From contig OX485804.1 of assembly GCA_950295325.1 (NCBI GenBank), positions 40,908,429 to 40,972,428 of the forward strand: DNA of 64,000 bases, given 5' to 3'. The notes under the pieces are model-generated. The model ran no database searches and was not told where the DNA came from. It worked only from the letters and a program-made list of their open reading frames with translations. Both the position numbers and the translations under genes were made by a program. This document shows, one piece after another, positions 1 to 12,750 of the stretch. Origin of the DNA: Polytrichum commune (taxonomy: Eukaryota; Streptophyta; Polytrichopsida; Polytrichales; Polytrichaceae). Positions within the stretch are counted from its first letter, which is position 1; every line of letters begins with the position of its first letter.

Positions 1-3000
1 AACATGTACAGAATATATTGCATTTCGCTTGGCATTAGCCACCAAGATGAGGCCCCCTTGCTGGGCTATCACCACTTGGTTAAAAAAGGCACTCTCAAGC
101 TTCCCTCTACAAGTTGAGCTATCAAACTCCAATGTCTGCAAGCACATCCACGTTGAAGAATTGGACCGAGCTTGTGAGTTCTCAGGTTCTAGTGCCCATA
201 ATTTTATTTCCCGATTTAAGGGCCCCTGTCATTGCAGCAAACAACCACCATACACTTGTCAGAATCTGTCTTTTTAACTCTTAGACAGAAGAAAGCTAAT
301 AATGGAATGATTAATCAATAAATATTGAAGAGATTATTTCCTGCATTCATAGCAATAAAGTAATCTTGGATTAGGTATTCTTTTGGAGAAAAACAGCATA
401 TAATGAACTTATCTCAGCTAGTTTATACATTTCTAGGATCAGGACGACCACCATTCAATTAAAACAAACACTTGCAGGCTGGTCATACTCTCTGCATTTG
501 CATGTTTTGCATAAAAGGTTCAATCAAACAATATAACATTGCTCATGAGTAGCCAGAAACTTAGCAAATGCCAGTTGAAATCCAAGTATCAGGAATAATA
601 TGAGGAGAGTGCAGAATATATACCGCAGTAAGAAGTACAGAGTGCTCTGGATGACGAGGTGATGAAAGGAAGGCAACTGTCCCCACTGCCTCCCCTTGGT
701 GGGGTGTGAAGGCTGAAACAGGTCTCTTCTTGTCTCCCCAGACTTGGACCTGTGCATAACCCAACCGATAGATATTAATATACATTGTGCATTTAACCAA
801 TAATCCTCAACAAAATGCCAGCAAAATAAAAACCAAGATATCATCACATAAATTTAAAACAGACCGTGCCATCTTGGGAAGCTGACAAGATGCGGGTAGA
901 ACTGTAAGGCGTGATTGCCAGATCGCTGACAGTGTCATGGTGGACGCCCACCACAGTAACTCCTTCCAAAGGATTCTCCATAGTGCACAATGCAGGCTGA
1001 TCAATACTGAAACCTCCAGGTGCTGCACCAGCACGTGCTCTACTCAAGTCTATGCTCACCACATATTTGCCTATAGCAACCACCAGCAAGTCCTGCATAT
1101 AAACCACCGAGCTTCATGATAAGGATTTGTGATTGTTGTACTAGGACATTTCTAGGACATTGCTAACTTGAAGCAGTATTTGTCATAAGCCTCTATATTG
1201 TAAGCCTCCTCATAACTTCTTCAAGTGGCCACAACACTCATCAATTGTGGTGTGGCAGCTGTAGCACTCACCTCTCAGAATCTAAACTCCGGTATCCCTA
1301 CACATGAGTCCTATTTACTAGAAAGGAATAGAGAACATAGTTGTAACCAACCTTCACGTGTGAGTGCCAACAAAGACGAGGATGCTGTGACGCCCAGTCA
1401 CCATGAAACTGGATGGCCACTACAATATTATCAGAAATTAATATCTTCTCATCTACACGACCCTCAGCAATGAGGCGCACAATGACACGTCCATCTGTAC
1501 TTGCACTGCAAAATGGAAACAGGAAAGCTTCGTTCAGGATTCCGTAACTTTCCTCACAAAAAAAAATGATAATAATAATAGTAATGATATAAAATCTTGT
1601 ATAGCAGTTCAATCTGGCAAAAACTTGCTATAGACACAATTATCCTTTCTAGATGGCCTGCACTGGATTCATCAAATACTTCACTATAGTCCTACAGACC
1701 ATGACAACAATCTCATATGAAACTTTGATTTGGAGGTCATTGCAAATTATTCTAAACAAAATATTCACCTCAAGTTATTTAAAAAGATGTGTAATGTTCT
1801 GAAGGTTACATTGGATTTCCTTAACAGATAAGCTATGTGGTAACTGTCATTGATAATTGCTAACATTCTAATCACTGTAATACTTGGTACACAGAAGGTT
1901 ACCTGGCTAGAAGATTTGAATTCTCACTGTGAAATGCCATATCAGAAATTCTCTGCATGTTGAAAGAAAAGAAGTCATTAGTAAACAGTGAAATGCAACT
2001 GAACCTCCACAACATTTCACAGCAATACCATTTTCACATATTTGAGGGCAATTGTAAATTCTCCATGCAATGGATTAACACACATATCATCAACATACCA
2101 TTGCAACAGTCAATTTTTCCACCCTTGTCCCATAATTCATCTTCTGGTCTATGACTTGTAGATTGCAAATCAAATCTTAAAAGCGTATTAACATTTCAAA
2201 CAATACATGCAAGGAGAAAGATATGGTGAATATTTTAGTGCACACTCTGCAATTGTATTTGCACATTGTGAATAGAATGTGACAGAGATAATGAGAAAAG
2301 ATGTTTACATCACTATGGCCGCGAAGAAGGGCCTTCAAGGCTGTATTGATGTTGAGGATGCGGATGGTAGCCTGACGAAGCCCATAACATATGTAATTCT
2401 TGTTGACAGCAATCTGCCTTCCTTGGACAAACAGTGGATCAGATCCATAGACAGTGATCGGACTAACTTCCAGCTGGGGTTGTGCCTCACCTGGGTTGCG
2501 CACATCCACATCATACACAATCCTCTCCCCATTGACAATCCTACCCAGAGGCACCTTTGTGCTTGGCAACCTTGAAGGAGGGGGTATGGAACTTGCTGGG
2601 GGTGCAGTGGGTAGGGCAGGAGTGATAGCCGGAGGGGCTGTTGTTTCAGATAGGGATGACTCCCCAATGAGATCATCCTCATTGCCAACCCCCTCAGTGG
2701 CAGAATGTGTAGTTAACAGGGCCATAAGACGGGCTCCATCAAGAGGAGTGCCCCCTGCAGGAGCCCCAATTTGACCAGCCAACTGAGGGAGGGTTGGTGG
2801 ATTGGAGGGACCAGACGGCCGGGATTCAGGAGTCGTCTGAGATTGTGAAGTTCTCATGCTTGGCTGAGGAGGGGGTTGAGAGAAGGGTGCAGTAGGTGGC
2901 GCTGGGTTAAATGGTGCATTCGGATAAGGAGGTGGCCGGCCGCCATGTTGCTCTTGTTGGTATTGATGGTAACCCTGGTACATTGCTGGAGTTGTTTGAG

Positions 3001-3227
3001 GAGGGGGGGGGAGGGGGAGGGGCAGATGGAGCAAATTGGTACTGGTTCCCTGTTGCTGGGGGGAAGGGGGCGTTAACAGGAGGGAAGGCCTGGGATTGAT
3101 GCAAATATTGATTGGGTTGGGAAGAGGGCTGCTGCTGCTGGAATTGACCCTGTTGCTGTGGTACGTATTGCGGACCTTTGAAGAAGTTTTGAATGTCAAA
3201 GCCCCCTGAGGGCCCGGTCGCTCCCAT
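1..3227 (-). CDS. VCS: VARICOSE / EDC4-like mRNA-decapping scaffold, N-terminal half (6 exons, partial)
   Basis: WD40 scaffold that joins DCP1, DCP2 and DCP5 in cytoplasmic P-bodies and promotes mRNA decapping (known for the family). Minus-strand exons read from the sequence: 3227-2309, 1952-1903, 1505-1352, 1092-865, 749-624 and 225-1 (continuing off the window). All introns are GT-AG, and phases agree: GHSD then RISDMAF, LLAS then ASTDGR, CWHSHVK then [17 protein letters not shown] then [12 protein letters not shown] then [10 protein letters not shown]. The N-terminus (about 200 residues) is Pro/Gln-rich and disordered, as in plant VCS. The conserved entry block LPSTKVP...VYDVDV...GRQIAVNK...[13 protein letters not shown] follows, then WD40 repeats, ending at [15 protein letters not shown]. 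The start is the first ATG after an in-frame TGA (3251-3249). Oddity: a run of nine C in exon 1 (3003-3011) puts the N-terminal 70-odd codons in a different frame from the rest; eight C would restore phase. About 567 residues are visible. Confidence 0.93.
3003..3011 (-). other. VCS: Frameshifting C9 homopolymer in VCS exon 1
   Basis: Upstream of this run the frame reads [19 protein letters not shown] onward; downstream the frame reads [17 protein letters not shown] onward and continues into the conserved WD40 entry block. The exon from ATG to donor is 919 bases, one more than a multiple of three, while the exon 1/2 junction is phase 0. This fits one extra C. It is either an assembly or sequencing error in a homopolymer or a real indel. 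Confidence 0.85.
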
Positions 3228-3255
3228 CGAAAGTCCAGAGTGTTGCACTCAACTC
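3228..3255 (-). other. VCS: Probable 3' end of a VCS 5'-UTR exon with upstream splice acceptor
   Basis: On the minus strand a T-rich tract ending in CCCTGTTGCAG (3265-3255) precedes the ATG by about 30 bases, and an in-frame TGA lies between. This is a good acceptor, so the leader probably comes from an exon further upstream. The donor was not located. Confidence 0.4.
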
Positions 3256-5760
3256 TGCAACAGGGAAAAATAAAATTATGAGAACTTGCGAAGTAAAACG
3301 AGTCTTATCAATCCTCCAAAAGCACAGTGCCATCATGACTTGCGAACAGAGCGATAGACATGTACCAGGATACTCCTAGTTATTAACAATGGCTTTTCTT
3401 CCTGAGGCTGTAGGTCAATCAACCTAGGAATGGTTTCAAATGGCTTCACAAATGTTCGATGAAGGTATCTCATTGGTTAGTCTTAACGAATTAGAAAACG
3501 CCACACCCTTCGACAGAATCCTCTCGTGAGACACATGAATTGAACACCTAACATACTGTTCTGCTTAAGGTCGATCTGTAAACAGGCCCTTTAATGAACA
3601 TACACAAGGGCCACACAACTATACTGTTAAAAAACCTGATCATATTTGTGGACAACTACATAAACGTCGATACGGCTTCAACGTTAGAGAGAAAACCATA
3701 CCACAAACCAGTAGAAAAAATGTTGACGTGATAACTCTACTCATAGAATTCAAGTTTCACAACCCCTTCCTGTTGTAAATGGCTTGCGCCCTGTTCACAC
3801 AGCTCAATGACCTCCTCCAATCCTCCAACCCGAGAATTGTGAAGGCCTAAGCCTGTGCTGTTGGTGTACCCAGCGAAGCTTATCCCACATCTCACAACCA
3901 TCAAAGACAAGCTTGCTATTTACTAACAAACTCTCTCACTCAACAACGTCATGACTGGAGGATACCCGCGACCCACCCATATCCATCACAAAAAGTCGGT
4001 AAGCGCTCAGGCTCTCTTGTAACAACAAGCTCGCAAGTTAAACGCAGCTTAACCTGAAACGTCCAGATGGAGTTCAACAACTGCTACAAGAGAAGCAGCA
4101 ACTTAAGAAGAGGTCGTTGTGAATGCTTGCTTCGAATAACATAGTAAACACTCTAGGTTGATGAGTTGCATCATATTGACAAAGTGTTCCAGATCAGACT
4201 CAGGTTTAGTTTTGAATCTCATAAGTTGAAACACCTACGAAACCACCAAGAGAAGGCCAGCTCTGTATGTTGACACATAAGCCGCCTCGTAAGAAGCCAG
4301 TCGTTTAAAACTCCGTCTGAACACCATAGTGTTGCCTCCCAGGTTGATAGTCCCTAAACCTCGGAACAACGAGGTCCAACTTGATCAAAAAGTAGACAAA
4401 AGGACTCATCGCAGGACGCACGCCAGGCCAAATCTACAGACCCGGCGACAAAGTAGAGTCTCTCTTCTGACTGTCTCAGGTAAACGAACCGGGCAACTGA
4501 CTACCTGTAAGGGCTCAGAACACTTTTAAGTTTTAAGGCCAGTAGACAGTGATGTTATATCGACGATATCGACTGACATCCCTCGTAGGACACACCCCCG
4601 AGCCTGATGAGCAGTAAGTAGTAGCACCAGCCAAATTATCCAAAGCGGTTGTATACAGAAGACTTCTATGGGGTTCACGTACTCTTCGGAACCTGCGCAC
4701 ACGGTTACAACTACTGATCATTGGCCACGTACGCAATTTTCGCTTGCTCCTATACCAAAACCCGATACTGAGCCAATGTCGGCGCCTGGAGGGATGCACA
4801 CGCCACGAAACACGAACCACCACTTAACAACAGCAACACTACGAAATTATTGAGCACAGACCTAATTCATCAAGATCCACATGGAGCACCTAAAAGCTAG
4901 GCTAAGCCAGAACTTCTTTTGTTCGCAACTCCTTTCCTAAACAACAACCACATCAAACACCTCACCCGAAATGTGCAATTGCGACGAACTCCTAATTGCT
5001 AAATTTCCGAACTCAGCGGCTCCACAAAGACCACTCGATCTTGTACACACGCATCCAACCAGAACAACAACTACTACTGCTACTGCTACTGCTACAGCTA
5101 CAACACGCGTTGCAAGAAGCAAGAAGCAATTGCCGGTGGAGCATTTAAGACAAACTTGTTCCTAATGCATTTCAGAACTCGGCCGTCCCTAGCGTGTCTC
5201 CTGGGGCACCGCAACCGATGCACAGCCACCCCGAGGCTCCGTCAGATTCCTTGCGACCAAATGCCAAAACTTAAAACCCCAATTGTACACAAACCCTACC
5301 TATGTGCGTATGTATGTACGTATGGTGCCTCCCACGAAGTCCACACTGCACCAAATTCCGCACCGAAACTCACCGCCGCAGCCCCGCGATGGAGCGATGA
5401 GGCGCGGTTGATCAAATGCGAGTCACTAGTGGTCACAAATCTCTCCGTGGCGACGAAGTGCGGGGGGCTGTAGCCTCGGAGCACATCATTGCTTGCAGCT
5501 ATGGCGAAGTACGCCCGAAGGATCCATGCGCTCCCTTCCCTTCCTTTCCTTTCCCTCCTGGCCTCCTCTCTCTCTCCGAGCCTTCGCCTCAGCGCACTAG
5601 TCAGTCTCTAGTGACTCACTAGTTGTTAGTGAGTTACTAAGTTACGTTAACCCCACCCCGGGCCCCTCCCCCCCCAACAACAACGAGTCAACCAACTCAA
5701 CCTTCGTCTCGTCCTTTCTCATTTTCACCAACACAAATATCTTAACCCTTGAGGACATGA
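3256..5760. promoter_or_regulatory. Upstream region of VCS (leader intron and promoter likely here)
   Basis: No convincing protein is encoded; open frames are short and lack recognisable motifs. The DNA is less AT-rich than the rest of the window, especially 4.3-5.6 kb. It carries a short trinucleotide run of CTA/CTG type (about 5070-5100), a pyrimidine-rich tract on the plus strand (about 5530-5580) and a C-rich tract near 5655-5675. I place the VCS transcription start somewhere here by inference; no TATA box could be assigned. Confidence 0.35.
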
Positions 5761-8035
5761 GGAGTAACTTAAGCATTTTCTATGATGCGCTATTTAAAAA
5801 AAGTTGTTTCAAATTGAGAATTACCACAACAAAAGGTAGGGGGAATGCAATTGTGTATTGCTGAACATTTTGTATTGGAAAGTGCATATTCTTAGGCGCT
5901 CAGTTTGGATATGAGAGTGCCCGAAAATACATGCAACTGACAATATGGTGTTAGAGGATTCCTACATGGTCAGCAGGGGGGCAATGTTGGACCCTATGTA
6001 AGTATCCCCCCCCCTCCATTTGGACATTTGCAAGCCCATATGCGTTAATGAATATCTCGGCATTCATCTTGAGAGCTTATTTAAATAATTCTCAATAACA
6101 AATGACCTAGTTCTTATCCGGTTGGTCGATGCTACCATGTCGTTGCTTAATATTATTTATGTTTGCTAGACCATAATTGGAATGAGAACAACAACCGAGT
6201 GTTGGGTAATTGTTGTGACCACATTCATGCAGTTATGAACACACTGTAAGGAAAACAAAAAACGGTCATTTTATAAAAAGGACTTATAAATGTATTGGAT
6301 TGAAAAGTATCATAGTTACAAATCTCATTGTTTTGATGAGAAACTTGGTTGAATGGTTGAAATTACAAACATTATATTGACGGAGAGTTGCAAACACAAT
6401 ATGATCTTTAAGTGATCAAAGTGTCAAAGTGTCTCTTGGAATGTGAGCATTGCATAAGGTATAGGGAATAACCATGCATGCAACTTCATGAGCAACCTTT
6501 TAGAAGTGAGAACAATTTCTAATAGCTGCTACTAGGGTAGGGGAGGGGAATGGCTAGAAATATGTATTTTTTTAGCAAGAGACATCGAGGTTGCACATGT
6601 TCAAGATGTTCTCATGGGTTCAAGGCTAAGGCCTTGGGTTTAAGCCACTCTCCATTACGATAATTTAATTTTTGTTCATATTGGAAACATGTAACTCAAC
6701 TTTGGGAAGAAAAACAAAACAAAATAAGTAAACAAACAACCATAGATGTCGAAATTGTGGTCACTAACATAATTGGGCATTTGTACGTAAACAACAATAT
6801 CATTCCTTTCCTATTTAAATGTGGTCTCACATTTTTCATAGGAATTACTATTACTATCACTATTTGCTATAAATGAGGTAAAAAAAATATTGTGTGACGC
6901 CTATTGGATGTAAACAAGAAGCATTCTAAATCTCACTTGGATCTTACAATGTTGTAAACTAATTATTTCACACTTTCATAATGCATGTGAGATACACATC
7001 ACATCACAATTGTGTGAGAGAGTCGAGACATGAACCAAGAACTCGCAACAGACATTGAAGAATGTAAAGTCTAACGCTTAGCAAGATGTGACTAGGAACC
7101 TCTTCACCAAGAGAGTTAACACGATTCTTAACTTTTATGTATTGAACTAATAGATCGATGTATTATGTAATGGACTAGGTAACCATCGAGAGAAAAATGG
7201 ATGACAAGCCACAAAAGTGAGTCATCCACCTACTTATGTTAGTTATCAACCATCACCAATCAACTCTTGGACAAGTGATCGATTAGAAAGTTGTAATGAT
7301 CTTAGTGCATTCCACATGTGTAAGAGTTTTTTTGGTTTATTTTTCCCTCGATACCGACACCGAGATACTTACAATGATTAACTTCTTAGTTAATATCTTA
7401 TGAAATGCACCCATCCCAAATCAACCTCCCACAAACCATCTTGCAGGCTTTCATGTTTTACCTTGGATTTTTAACTAGCATCATTAAGAAATAGCCACCT
7501 ATTATTGTGCTACATTGGGGCAAGGCTTTCATAAAACCCAACAATTATAATTCATCCAAAAGGTGAAAACATAATAAAATGATAATGACTTTACAAATAT
7601 CATTTGTAATCTAACATTGGAATAGATCATAGACCTTTAAATAGTGCGGTGGGATCCACCATATTCGAATCAACTACGTCCAAGACCGTGGAGGGTGGGG
7701 GGGGATTCTTATAGATGGACACCTTCGTATGCCCAAAATGGTCATTATTTTGGACACAATGCATTGGCTCTACATTGAAACTATGCCTTGTAGCCTCCTC
7801 CATACATTTCACCAAACACACGCATTCATACCTCCTTTATTAAAATGGTTTTCCATCTTGAACAATGTTGACATGTGTCATTCCCACATCGACCGAGGGC
7901 ACCTTCATTGTTGCCTCCAAATGCTACTCCAAAGTGGTAAGTGAAGGAGCTTGTGGAGTATTAGGTGAAGATGTAGACGAGGGTGTTATACTAAACGTAG
8001 TGGTAGATGCACCACTACTACAAGAATATTGATTG

Positions 8036-8036
<1 letters not shown>
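5761..8036. other. AT-rich intergenic DNA, no feature recognised
   Basis: Only short random open frames. No terminal inverted repeats or coding similarity seen by eye. Confidence 0.5.

Positions 8037-8104
<68 letters not shown>
8037..8104. repeat. (TA)n microsatellite, about 68 bp
   Basis: Uninterrupted alternating TA, directly visible. Confidence 0.98.
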
Positions 8105-8107
<3 letters not shown>

Positions 8108-8160
8108 AGTATTCAAATTTCCAAATTCCTAAAACATGTGCATAACATTATCTAGGAAGA

Positions 8161-8330
8161 CGTGCCTTGCTTTTAAAATGCATTGTAAGAGCAAAAGTGG
8201 CATAGTTTATTATCTCTAAGGATAGGGATAGTCGATCACTATCCAATTTCAATTTGAAGTCTATGGTTCATGTAAGGTGAGCAACGATGATGTTGCATTG
8301 TGGTGGTGTCAATGGTTGCTTTAAGTACAA
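8161..8330 (-). pseudogene. Non-LTR retrotransposon fragment (zinc-binding region), decayed copy
   Basis: The minus strand aligns base for base with the better-preserved copy at 20018-20323: both have the run for HRL/IEIG, the block ending GCCACTT..GCTCTTACAATGCA and similar flanks. Here the reading frame has lost its cysteines and gained stops. Read with the other copy, it is a remnant of the C-terminal end of a reverse-transcriptase protein. Confidence 0.6.
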
Positions 8331-9177
8331 TTCACATTTGTATTTCAGAATACCTTGAGGTAGAGGTAATTTAGTTTCTTTCCTGAGAGATGGAAAGATT
8401 TCCATTATTTGGCAAGAAACGCCTCCTTCGTATCATTTAATATGATTTTGGATGTTGGTGGGTTACTATGGATTACCGTGGGTTTCCCAATGAGATAGAC
8501 CTCGTGATGCCTTCCACATGGTTGTTGATTTGTACCAAGGGTTAAATCCTTGTCCAATTAGGTGCCAGTCACACAAGATTTGCTAATGGACTAGATTTTT
8601 CCAGAACTTATTGTACATTAAAAGACGTCAAACCCGAGGGACCTAACCACAACAAGCTCGCCTTTCATGCTTGTGGATTGATCATATGATGTGTTTATGA
8701 TATTTCGGTGTTCAATCAACCATTGTAGCAACTTTCAAGCTCTAGATAGCTCACCACATTCAAAGCTGGGTATAAAGTTTTGAGGTTGTTTATTGTTTGA
8801 GTGAAAATGAACATCACATGCCACATGTAACAAGTATTGTTGCTTGTCACAACCACATAGGCTGCACGTGACACATCAAGATATTTACAAGTCGGCACTC
8901 AACTAGCCTAAAACAAAACCAAGTGCAAATGTTTGTAACTTATGTTCCATGTTTTTTAAGAGAGGTTAACCCCCTAAATGGCTACATCATTTGTGGTACT
9001 TGGGTATGAAATGATTTTCTCAAGTTATAGCAACGTGTAACTCCAAATATTATGGCACATTGGTGTAGCGCAATAATGTTGGACACATAAGAAGAATGAC
9101 GTAGGTGATGCTGCCAAGATGCCAATTCCTTTGAGGTAACACATGAGATTCTATTAAAATTTTGATTGATAGAAAAA
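8331..9177. other. No feature recognised
   Basis: AT-rich sequence with short random frames. Part of it may be further decayed retrotransposon, continuing the similarity to 20.3-20.4 kb, but I cannot define ends. Confidence 0.4.
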
Positions 9178-10105
9178 TGGCACGTGACAATTTCTCAAGA
9201 TTTGAAGTAATTTATGTTGAACATGCTTGTCACCTACGGCAATGCTCTAAAAGTTGACGCTGCCCATTCACTCGGGCAAGTCATTTGATGTCACACAAAC
9301 TAATAACATTTGTTGAAAATTGTACAACTTGGAGGAGGGGTGGTTGGAAGACACATAACAATGGGAAAGATGGAGTTCATTCGAAGCAGATATTGACTAA
9401 TATGTAAAATTAAGTGACACGTGACACTTTGCTCAAAATTTCGAATTAACTTGTGTTGAACCTACTTACCACCCACAGTGGTGCCCATTCAATTGGGCAA
9501 ATCGTTTTGATGTCACAAAAGCTAACAACATTTTGTTGACAACTGCACAACTTGGAGAAGGGTGATTGGAATACACATAACAATGGGAAAGATGGAGTTC
9601 ATTTGAAGCAGATTTTGACTAACATATTGTAATAGAAAAAGTGACACGTGACACTTTGCTCAAAATTTCGAGTTAACTTGTGTTGAACCTGCTTACCACC
9701 CACGGTGGTGCCCATTCAATCAGGCAAATCGTTTTGATGTCACAAAAGCTAACAACATTTTGTTGACAACTGCACAACTTGGAGAAGGGTGATTGGAATA
9801 CACATAACAATGGGAAAGATGGAATTCATTTGAAGCAAATTTTGACTAACATATTATACTATAAAAAGTGACACGTGACACTTTGCTCAAAATTTCGAAT
9901 TAATTTGTGTTGAACCTGCTTACCACCCACGGCAGTGCCCTAGAAAGTCACTGCTGCCCGTTCTTTTAGGGAAGCCATTTGATGCCGCAAAAGCTAACAA
10001 ATCTTGCTAACAGCCGCACAACTTTGGACGAAGGGGGGGGCTGGAAGCAAAGACACACAACAGTGGGAAAGGAAGGCCGAGGCTCATTTCCAAAGAACAA
10101 CATGT
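9178..10105. repeat. Tandem array, about 227-bp unit, four copies
   Basis: The motif GTGACACGTGACACTTTGCT recurs at 9414, 9641 and 9868 (spacing exactly 227), with a diverged first copy near 9179. Each unit also has GCCCATTCA, the block TTTTGATGTCACAAAAGCTA and a stretch ending GGGAAAGATGGA. Units 2 and 3 are nearly identical, so their duplication is recent compared with the outer copies. No coding capacity seen. Confidence 0.92.
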
Positions 10106-10284
10106 CACATAGGAGAACACCGACCCAATCATGGATCATCACCGCTGAAAGCCAAACGCCTACATGACCTTGGGAGGCGTGCATTCATAAGCGGAAAACA
10201 AAGACTTTCTTTCAAGGGATAACCTTATTGCTTTTGCGGACGAAGAAGCCACGGTGGCAACCCTTTGTATTGTATTGTATCGTA

Positions 10285-10545
10285 GCTATCTCTCTCTTTC
10301 TCTCTCTTTCTCTTTCTAGCTCGAATGAGGGTTCGTAGAGCACACCGATTCCCAAGGCCATGCAAGAGCCTCGGGCTTGGTTACATTACCTACAAGCAAG
10401 TGCAAGATAAAAGAGCACCTTAAGGAGCACTGTACTAACCGGCGAATCTCATTCTCCACCTCATCTCCTCTCCTCTTCTCTCCTCTTCTCTTCTCTTCTC
10501 TCCTCTTCTCTTCTCTTCTCTCCTCTCCTCTCCTCTCCTACCTCC
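10285..10545. repeat. Two polypyrimidine tracts (TCTCTTTC and TCTCC/TCTTC types)
   Basis: Low-complexity CT runs at about 10289-10318 and 10461-10545 on the plus strand. Open frames across them are compositional artefacts. Confidence 0.9.
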
Positions 10546-10751
10546 ACATACTTAATGACAGCGTTGGGGGACTAGGCCTTGTAATGCGCACACACGGTTG
10601 ACTCCCGAAACAGGCCAAGCTTACGACAGCAGCATTCTAGTATACAATAAACAAACCCGCATCCAAATCCACTTTGCGTGTGACCAATTCTCCCACCCTC
10701 ACGTGGCAACAACCAGCTCCCCGCGGCTAAGCTAGTACACGTACCATTTCT

Positions 10752-10752
10752 T

Positions 10753-10785
<33 letters not shown>

Positions 10786-10798
10786 ACATATATATAAG
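10752..10798. repeat. Compound (TA)n(TG)n microsatellite
   Basis: Alternating TA passing into TG and back to TA. Confidence 0.95.
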
Positions 10799-10974
10799 TA
10801 AGGAAAATTTTAGTAGCGACTCCTCCAATCTTCGGGAGGCTTTCCAGCGTTCACATACACAAGCATAGTATCTCCAAATATTGGAGGAGCGCATCAATAT
10901 CAGACAGATAATATCTTGAGTTTCTGTGCATAATCGGTTGAGACCCTAGTGTTTCCAAAGTCCAACCGGGTAGA

Positions 10975-11410
10975 TGTTGTGATCTTTTTGGGTTTTCTCT
11001 TTACTAATGTGAGGTATATTCTATAGATTCCTCTACAATGAATGACCGCTAATTTTCCTCGCAGTCTTGAGCTTTGACCGGTTATTTCTCAAATGCAACC
11101 GGCTCATCTGTAACTACACCGTTTTATGTTGTGATCTTTTTGGGTTTTCTCTTTACTAATGTGAGGTTATCCTAGAGATTCCTCTACAATGAATGACCGC
11201 TAATTTTCCTCGTGACCAGTTATTTCTCAAACGCAACCGGCTCATCTGCAACTACACCATTTATGTTGTGATCTTTTTGGGTTTTCTCTTTACTAATGTG
11301 AGGTACATTCTATAGATTCCTCTACAATGAATGACTGCTAATTTTCCTCTCAGTCTTGAGCTTCGACCGGTTATTTCTCAAATGCAACCGGCTCATCTGT
11401 AACTACACCG
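10975..11410. repeat. Tandem array, about 137-151-bp unit, three copies
   Basis: TGTTGTGATCTTTTTGGGTT begins copies at about 10975, 11126 and 11263. Each ends in the block GGTTATTTCTCAAA..CAACCGGCTCATC. Single diverged copies of the unit occur at about 31094-31227 and 43430-43520, so the unit is part of a dispersed repeat that was locally tandemised. Confidence 0.9.
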
Positions 11411-11629
11411 TTTACGGTGTTCAGTGTCACTTACTGTTGGGAATTACGCATCTCTATACCGTTTTGTTGTTAATGTAGATTTGTTACCAAGCAAAGATGT
11501 TACTGTTTTTATAGTGTCCAAACAACCAATTTAACGTTTGTTGATGAATAGTGATGTTCATAGTACAAAAAGTCATAGCACAATGCAACTTCAAATAGTA
11601 AGCGACACCAAATAGCATAAACAGTGTAG
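11403..11629. mobile_element. MITE family A, copy 1
   Basis: About 227 bp with long imperfect terminal inverted repeats: the left end CTACACCGTTTACGG..AGTGTCACTTACT pairs with the right end AATAGTAAGCGACACC..CAGTGTAG. The interior matches the other family A copies (ACCAAGCAAAGATGTTA, then CCAAACAACCAATTT). No coding capacity. Superfamily not resolved because target-site duplications are unclear. Confidence 0.75.
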
Positions 11630-12205
11630 GGTGCACACTGGGGAGAGCATCAATGAATAATCGTCGAAACAGTGAAGGCATCTAATTAAGCGAGGAGCTT
11701 TGGTCGAATGCTTGTCGATGGCAACTTCCCCTAAAATTCCCCCACCACATCACGGACATGTGGCATATTTGATAAGTGATCTCCGGTTCAGACTTGTCGG
11801 TTTTCTTACTTAATTAATATACTTTTATATACTTTTGACACTGTTGTTCCTCCCGACCCTCCCTTCCTTGTGTGAGCGACTGTAGATTAGATTCGCTCCT
11901 CATGGACAGCACGTAAGTGTTACTGCCACAGTCATGATGAATCGCATCGCTTTCTCCCATTCTTTTCTACAATTTTATAAATTTTTTAGCCGCCAACCGC
12001 AAACTTGACCTTGGAGCCATACTAAGGGTAAACTTTCATGACACCCACGTTGCCGGGGGAGGGTGAAAACATAGAGAAACATCTTACATGATCTTTGATG
12101 GTTTCCATTTTAAGATAGCATGACATATCGTTTGGGAAAGGAGACCTATATGTGGTCAGATTTGGACCTAATAAAAAATGAATACTATGTTTTTGGGAGG
12201 AGTTA
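11630..12205. other. No feature recognised
   Basis: Short random frames only. Confidence 0.4.
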
Positions 12206-12747
12206 GGGCCATTTCACACACAGCGCTGAAGGCCCATGACCATGGCAATGTAAGAGCTCTCATTGGTCGAAAAGGCAGAGACCGTCCAAGTTCACTTCAA
12301 ACTAGGAGGTGAAGGCCTAAATGTCCAAAGAAAAGTGCGTGGATGAAAAGTCTACATGGAATCCTACATGATAGTTTGTGGATAAGGGTGCATGGTCTGT
12401 CGGAATTTGCATCAGGCCCACCTCTTGGAGGTGGATCTAACGCAAATTCCGGTAAACCATGACTTTAAAAAAAAACCCAGCGTGATATATTCCAAGACAT
12501 ACAAACACCACCAAGTAATTATCTTAAATTGGTAGAGTTTGAGACATATTATATTAAACCAAATGCTCCCCTCTTTTTTCGCCAACAAAATATGCAATGG
12601 TCATGCAACATGGTCCATTCTCACTTCAAACTATGCCGTGACTATATAAAACAACTTTCCCAACACCCATGGTACAACCTTTGGATGAGAGTCAAGGGTC
12701 CTCACCATTACAAGGTCACAACTCTTGGCTCATGTGTGAAGTGGCCC
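12206..12747. mobile_element. PIF/Harbinger-like MITE, family C, copy 1
   Basis: Flanked on both sides by TTA (12203-12205 and 12748-12750). The left end GGGCCATTTCACACACAG pairs with the right end TCATGTGTGAAGTGGCCC. The 3-bp TTA target duplication and GG-C ends are typical of Tourist-type Harbinger derivatives. Related copies lie at 14541-15041 and 31792-32141. Confidence 0.82.
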
Positions 12748-12750
12748 TTA

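Noticed and set aside
2454-3099. Plus-strand frames opposite VARICOSE exon 1
   Set aside because: Shadows of the Pro/Gln-rich coding strand; the minus strand has the conserved WD40 protein.
5504-5620. Short plus-strand frame beginning MAKYARRIHALP as a possible divergent gene start
   Set aside because: Only about 37 codons, running into a pyrimidine-rich tract; no donor site or downstream exon could be found.
9178-10105. CRISPR-like array of regular repeats
   Set aside because: Whole 227-bp units are repeated with no unique spacers, and the DNA is plant nuclear.
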